Of a stretch of 64,000 nt of DNA, positions 60,569 through 64,000 are shown piece after piece. The stretch comes from Rhodovarius crocodyli. Its GTDB lineage: Bacteria; Pseudomonadota; Alphaproteobacteria; Acetobacterales; Acetobacteraceae. The stretch is from contig CAMDJV010000009.1 in NCBI GenBank assembly GCA_945901085.1, forward strand, positions 1 through 64,000, in the 5' to 3' direction. Made by a program: the position numbers and the translations under genes. The notes under the pieces were generated by a model. It was not told the DNA's origin and ran no database searches. It worked only from the letters and a program-made list of their open reading frames with translations. Numbering within the stretch: position 1 is the first letter of the stretch; the number at the start of each line of letters is the position of its first letter.

Positions 60569-61504
60569 GTGCGGATCCTCTTCATCTCCTCCACGCGCAT
60601 CGGCGACGCCGTGCTCTCCACTGGGCTATTGGGCCATTTGATGGCCCAATACCCCGGCGCGCGCTTCACCGTGGCCTGTGGCCCGGCGGCCGAGGGTGTT
60701 TTCACCCGCATGCCGGGGCTGGATCGGCTATGGGTGCTGCGTAAGCGGAAATTTTCGCTCCATTGGCTGGGGCTGTGGTGGTTCGCGGTGCGGCAGCGCT
60801 GGGATTTGGTGGTGGATCTGCGCGGTTCGGCCATGGTGTTCATGCTCCCCACCCGCGCCCGGGCTTTGATGCGCGGCGGGCGGCGCGCTGGGCACCGGCT
60901 TGCTCATCTCGCCGAGATTCTGCGCCTCGCGCCGCCGCCCTTGCCTCTCGCCTGGTTCGATGCGGCCGATGCGGCCCGCACGGCGACGATGACCGGCCCC
61001 TTCCTCGCCCTCGGCCCCAGCGCCAATTGGCAGTATAAGGTTTGGCCGGCGGAGCGCTTCGTGGCCCTGGCCCGCGCCCTCACTGGCGCCGGCGGCGCGC
61101 TCGCTGGCCATGGCATCGTCATCCTGGGCGGCCCGGGCGCGGCCGAGGCCGCGATGGTGGCCCCCGTTCTCGCCGCCCTGCCCGGGGCGGTGGACATGGT
61201 GGGCAAGCTGTCTTTGCCCGAGGCCGCGGCGCTGCTCTCCCGCGCCAGCCTCTATATCGGCAATGATTCGGGGCTGATGCACCTTGCCGCCGCCGCCGGC
61301 GCCCCGACGCTGGGCCTGTTTGGCCCCACCAATGCCGAGGAATACGCGCCCTCCGGCCCGCATGCCCGGGTGGTCGAGGCCGACCGCCATGTCAGCCCCC
61401 CCGGCGCAACTGAATTGGAGAGACTGGCCCGGATGGATGCCCTGCCGATGGAACGCGCCCTTGCTGCCGCCACAGCCCTGCTATCGCCGGTGCCCGTGGC
61501 ATGA
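60569..61504 (+). CDS. Glycosyltransferase family 9 (heptosyltransferase-like)
   Basis: A 311-residue GT9 enzyme, the family of ADP-heptose:LPS heptosyltransferases. The N-terminal MRILFISSTRIGDAVLSTGLLGHL, the nucleotide-sugar site ALGPSANWQYKVWPAERF, and the C-terminal IGNDSGLMHLAAAAGAPTLGLFGPTNAEEY are all diagnostic. It starts with GTG at 60569. Its stop overlaps the next gene (ATGA). It is the first of four glycosyltransferases in one direction, probably for LPS core or another surface glycan. Confidence 0.93.
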   Translation: MRILFISSTRIGDAVLSTGLLGHLMAQYPGARFTVACGPAAEGVFTRMPGLDRLWVLRKRKFSLHWLGLWWFAVRQRWDLVVDLRGSAMVFMLPTRARALMRGGRRAGHRLAHLAEILRLAPPPLPLAWFDAADAARTATMTGPFLALGPSANWQYKVWPAERFVALARALTGAGGALAGHGIVILGGPGAAEAAMVAPVLAALPGAVDMVGKLSLPEAAALLSRASLYIGNDSGLMHLAAAAGAPTLGLFGPTNAEEYAPSGPHARVVEADRHVSPPGATELERLARMDALPMERALAAATALLSPVPVA

Positions 61505-62262
61505 GGCTCTCCGCCCTGCTCGTGGCCCGCAATGAGGCGGCAAGGCTGGAAGGATGCCTGGCCAGCCTCGCCTTTGCCGATGAGATCGTGGTGGTGCTCG
61601 ACCGCAGCACCGATGCCTCGGCGCAGATCGCCCAGGCGGCGGGGGCGCGGGTGGTGGAGGGTGAATGGGCCCTGGAGGGCCCCCGCCGCAATGCCGGCAT
61701 CGCCGCCTGCAGCGGTGATTGGGTGCTGGAGGTGGATGCCGATGAAACCGTGCCGCCCGAACTCGCCAGCCTGATCCGCGCCACCATCGCCGATAGCGCG
61801 CATGGTTTCCATCGTGTGGCGATCGACAATTATATTGGCGGGCGGCTCGTGCGGCATGGCTGGGCCGGCAGCTTCGGCACCACCGCCAAGCCCATCCTGT
61901 TTCGCCGCGGCGCCAAGCATTGGCGGGCGCAGCGCGTGCATCCGAGCCTGGATTGGAACGGCACCGAAGGGGCCAAGATCGAGGCCGCCGCCATCCGACA
62001 TGATGTCGACCGCGACATCTCCGATATGCTGCGCCGGTTGGACCGCTATAGCAGCCTCAGGGCGGCGGATTTGCTGGAGAGCGGCGACATCGGCACCCTG
62101 CCTGGCAATCTGCGCCGCTTCTTCAGCCGCTTTTTCAAGGCGCTGGTCACCCGCCGGGGCTATCGGGAAGGTGGCTGGGGCCTGCTGCTGGCCTTTTGTG
62201 CCGGGCTGTTTCCATTGCTGAGCCACCTCAAGGCCCGGCTGGAACCGGAACGCCACCGGTGA
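61501..62262 (+). CDS. Glycosyltransferase family 2 (WaaE/KdtX-like)
   Basis: A 253-residue GT2 of the LPS-core WaaE type. The nucleotide-sugar loop is LSALLVARNEAARLEGCLASL; the DxD-like metal site lies in VLEVDADETV; and the C-terminal amphipathic helix near LLLAFCAGLFPLLSHLKARLEPERHR would hold it to the membrane. Its start and stop each overlap a neighbour by four bases. Confidence 0.92.
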   Translation: MRLSALLVARNEAARLEGCLASLAFADEIVVVLDRSTDASAQIAQAAGARVVEGEWALEGPRRNAGIAACSGDWVLEVDADETVPPELASLIRATIADSAHGFHRVAIDNYIGGRLVRHGWAGSFGTTAKPILFRRGAKHWRAQRVHPSLDWNGTEGAKIEAAAIRHDVDRDISDMLRRLDRYSSLRAADLLESGDIGTLPGNLRRFFSRFFKALVTRRGYREGGWGLLLAFCAGLFPLLSHLKARLEPERHR

Positions 62263-63272
62263 GGATCATCCTCGCCACCGAAGGGCCGCGCCTGCCCGCC
62301 GAACGTGCCCTGGAACAACCCTGCGGCGGCGTGGAGATTGCCACCGCCATGCTGGTGCGCGCCCTGGCCCAGGGGGGCCATGCGGTCACCGTGCTGGCCG
62401 GCACGGCGGCGGCGGAGCGTGATGGCGATGGCGCGCTCTGGGCTCCCTCTGCCGAGGGGGCGGCTGATCTCGTGATCGCCAACCGAGCGCCAAAACTGTT
62501 TACAATTCTTCCTAAGGGGCGACGGGTGCTGTGGTTGCACAATCCCGCGCGCTACCTCGCCAAACCGCGCCACGCCATCCCGCTGCTGCTGGCGCGGCCG
62601 CGTATCGTGGTGCTGGGGCCCTCGCACCGGGCCAGCCTGCCGCGGCTCTTCGCCGGGGCCGCGGTGGAAATCCCGCTGGCGGTGGCGCCACCCTTCACCG
62701 CCGGCGGCACGGCGCATGGGCCGCCGGCACCGCGCGCTGTCTTCGCCTCCAACCCGCTGCGCAATCTCGATGCGCTGCTGGCGATCTGGGCCGCGCGCAT
62801 CCTGCCCGCCGTGCCGGATGCCAGCTTGCATATCTATGCTGGCGCCGGTGTCTATGGCGGGCCGCAGAAACTGGCCGACCGCGCGGCCCCAGTGATGGAG
62901 CGCGCCGCCCATACCCCAGGCGTCGTGCTATGCGGGCCGCAGCCGCGCGCGGTGCTGGCCGAAAGCTACGCCCGGGCGCGGGCCATGCTGTATCTCGGTG
63001 ATCCTGGGGAGACTTTCTGCCTGGCGGTGGCCGAGGCCCAGGCCATGGGTCTGCCCTGCATTCTGGGCGCTGAGGGTGCGGTGGCCGAGCGGGTGCGCGA
63101 TGGGCAGAGCGGGATTGTGGCCCGCGACCATGACGCCTTCGCCGAGGCGGCGATTCGCATCCTGCGCGATGATGCGGCATGGAGTGCCATGCACCACGCC
63201 GCCCTCACCCAGCCGCCACCGCCCGATTGGGCTGAGGTGGCGGCGCGATTTGTCGCCCTGGCCCGGCCATGA
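62259..63272 (+). CDS. Glycosyltransferase family 4 (copy 1)
   Basis: A 337-residue GT-B enzyme. The donor-binding half has YLGDPGETFCLAVAEAQAMGLPCILGAEGAVAERVRDGQSGIVA, with the E-x7-E motif of GT4. The acceptor half is short. The start is GTG 62259 in a GTGA overlap. The preceding sequence ILATEGPRLPAERALEQPCGGVE is typical for the loop that holds the acceptor. The substrate is unknown. Confidence 0.9.
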   Translation: MRIILATEGPRLPAERALEQPCGGVEIATAMLVRALAQGGHAVTVLAGTAAAERDGDGALWAPSAEGAADLVIANRAPKLFTILPKGRRVLWLHNPARYLAKPRHAIPLLLARPRIVVLGPSHRASLPRLFAGAAVEIPLAVAPPFTAGGTAHGPPAPRAVFASNPLRNLDALLAIWAARILPAVPDASLHIYAGAGVYGGPQKLADRAAPVMERAAHTPGVVLCGPQPRAVLAESYARARAMLYLGDPGETFCLAVAEAQAMGLPCILGAEGAVAERVRDGQSGIVARDHDAFAEAAIRILRDDAAWSAMHHAALTQPPPPDWAEVAARFVALARP

Positions 63273-64000
63273 TCGCGCTGCTGACGCAATGCTTCCCGCC
63301 CGATCGCGGCGGCATAGAGACCACGATGGGCGAAATGGCCATGGCCTTCCATCAGGCCGGGCATAGGGTGGTGGTGCTGGCCGATCATATCCGGGGCGGC
63401 ATGGCCGAGCCCGATTGGCCCTTCGCGGTGCGCCGCTTCGGCGGGCCGCGCTTCTGGCGGCGGGCGCGCAAGGCCCGCGCTCTGGCCGCGCTGGCCGCCG
63501 ATGTGGTCTGGGCCGATAGCTGGAAATCGCTGGAGACGCTGCCGGCCCGCGCCCCGCGCGTGGTGGTGATGGCGCATGGCAATGAGTTGCTGCGCCAGAG
63601 CGGCGGGCGCGGCGGCCGCATGGCCCGCGCCTTCGCCAGGGCTGATATTGTGGTGGCGAATTCGCGTTTCACCGCGGGGCTGCTGGCCGGGCTGCATGAT
63701 GCGGTGGTGGTTGTGAACCCCTCGATCCGCCCGCCGCTGCCCGCACCGCGTGAGCCTCAGCCCGGCCATATTGTCAGCCTTGGCCGGCTGGAGGCGCGCA
63801 AGGGCTTCGACATGGTGATCCGCGCGCTGCCGAGCCTGCCCGGCGCGCGCTATACGATGGCCGGCGCGGGCCCCGATGAGGCGCGGTTGCGGGCGCTGGC
63901 CACGCAATGCGGCGTGGCCCAGCGGGTGGCATTTGCCGGTAGTGTGGATGAGGCCACGAAATCCGCGCTGCTGGGCCAGGCAGAGGTCTTCGCCATGCCG
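63269..64000 (+). CDS. Glycosyltransferase family 4 (copy 2), runs off the right edge
   Basis: The first 244 codons of another GT4 enzyme. The N-terminus has the QCFPPDRGGIETTMGEMAMAF acceptor loop, and the second domain begins IVSLGRLEARKGFDMVIRALPSL. The donor-binding E-x7-E motif is beyond the window. It starts in an ATGA overlap with copy 1, so the four transferases are one operon. Confidence 0.92.
   Translation, partial: MIALLTQCFPPDRGGIETTMGEMAMAFHQAGHRVVVLADHIRGGMAEPDWPFAVRRFGGPRFWRRARKARALAALAADVVWADSWKSLETLPARAPRVVVMAHGNELLRQSGGRGGRMARAFARADIVVANSRFTAGLLAGLHDAVVVVNPSIRPPLPAPREPQPGHIVSLGRLEARKGFDMVIRALPSLPGARYTMAGAGPDEARLRALATQCGVAQRVAFAGSVDEATKSALLGQAEVFAMP

Noticed and set aside
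1-64000. Search for tRNA or rRNA genes, CRISPR arrays and prophage genes.
   Set aside because: No tRNA-like cloverleaf, rRNA stretch, regular repeat-spacer array or phage structural gene was recognised by eye; the phage-like genes present are T6SS sheath, tube and baseplate proteins.

Overview
The window is a GC-rich chromosomal segment with very short intergenic gaps and many 1-4 base gene overlaps (ATGA, GTGA, TAATG). Class II DAHP synthase, a UbiK-type protein beside lgt, the lgt-midA-pgeF chain and an aromatic/tripartite-transport cassette suggest an alphaproteobacterium of the Rhodospirillales, probably an Acetobacteraceae (Roseomonas-like) organism. That placement is inference from gene content; no rRNA gene is present.

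Bases 1-27092 hold a type VI secretion system (T6SS). The left arm runs leftward: a short coiled-coil protein, a ParA/MinD-like ATPase, hcp (tssD) with a strong intrinsic terminator, a DUF2169 + pentapeptide-repeat protein, a second pentapeptide-repeat protein, and vgrG (tssI), which runs off the left edge. Between the arms is a divergent gene for a compact protein that reads as TssB fused to TssC. A second leftward block has tagH (FHA), tssJ, tssK, tssL, tssM, tagF and pppA. A rightward block has ppkA, tssA, tssB, tssC, tssE, tssF and tssG. Sheath, baseplate, membrane complex, tube, spike and the kinase/phosphatase/FHA switch are all present; the ClpV (TssH) ATPase and a PAAR tip are not seen here.

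Bases 27093-29606 are a recombination scar. They hold a transglutaminase-like gene flanked by palindromes, an IS3-type OrfA stub, an in-frame fusion of an IS1182-type transposase start to an IS21-type IstB ATPase, and the broken remains of what looks like a carbohydrate porin. Next to this is grpE and a 66-codon mosaic gene that copies the grpE promoter and N-terminus and ends like the neighbouring secreted-protein gene.

Bases 31244-64000 are mostly housekeeping and metabolic genes: aldo/keto reductase, HugZ-like protein, ATP-type PEP carboxykinase, a TPR-glycosyltransferase whose ribosome site lies in a hairpin, two tandem glutathione transferases, PRPP synthase, lipoprotein, pgeF, midA, lgt, ubiK, fabI, pdxH, an APH-kinase/P-loop fusion, universal stress protein, pirin, nicotinate phosphoribosyltransferase, DAHP synthase, glutathione reductase, fumarylacetoacetase with a cyclase and a tripartite tricarboxylate binding protein, ygfZ, and a run of four glycosyltransferases at the right edge that looks like a cell-surface polysaccharide operon. 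No tRNA, rRNA or CRISPR array was recognised.

The most unusual features are the fused sheath paralogue, the ParA-like ATPase with its coiled-coil partner inside the T6SS, the two long G/C homopolymer tracts in the DUF2169-pentapeptide gene, the grpE-derived mosaic gene, and the hairpin covering the start of the TPR-glycosyltransferase gene.
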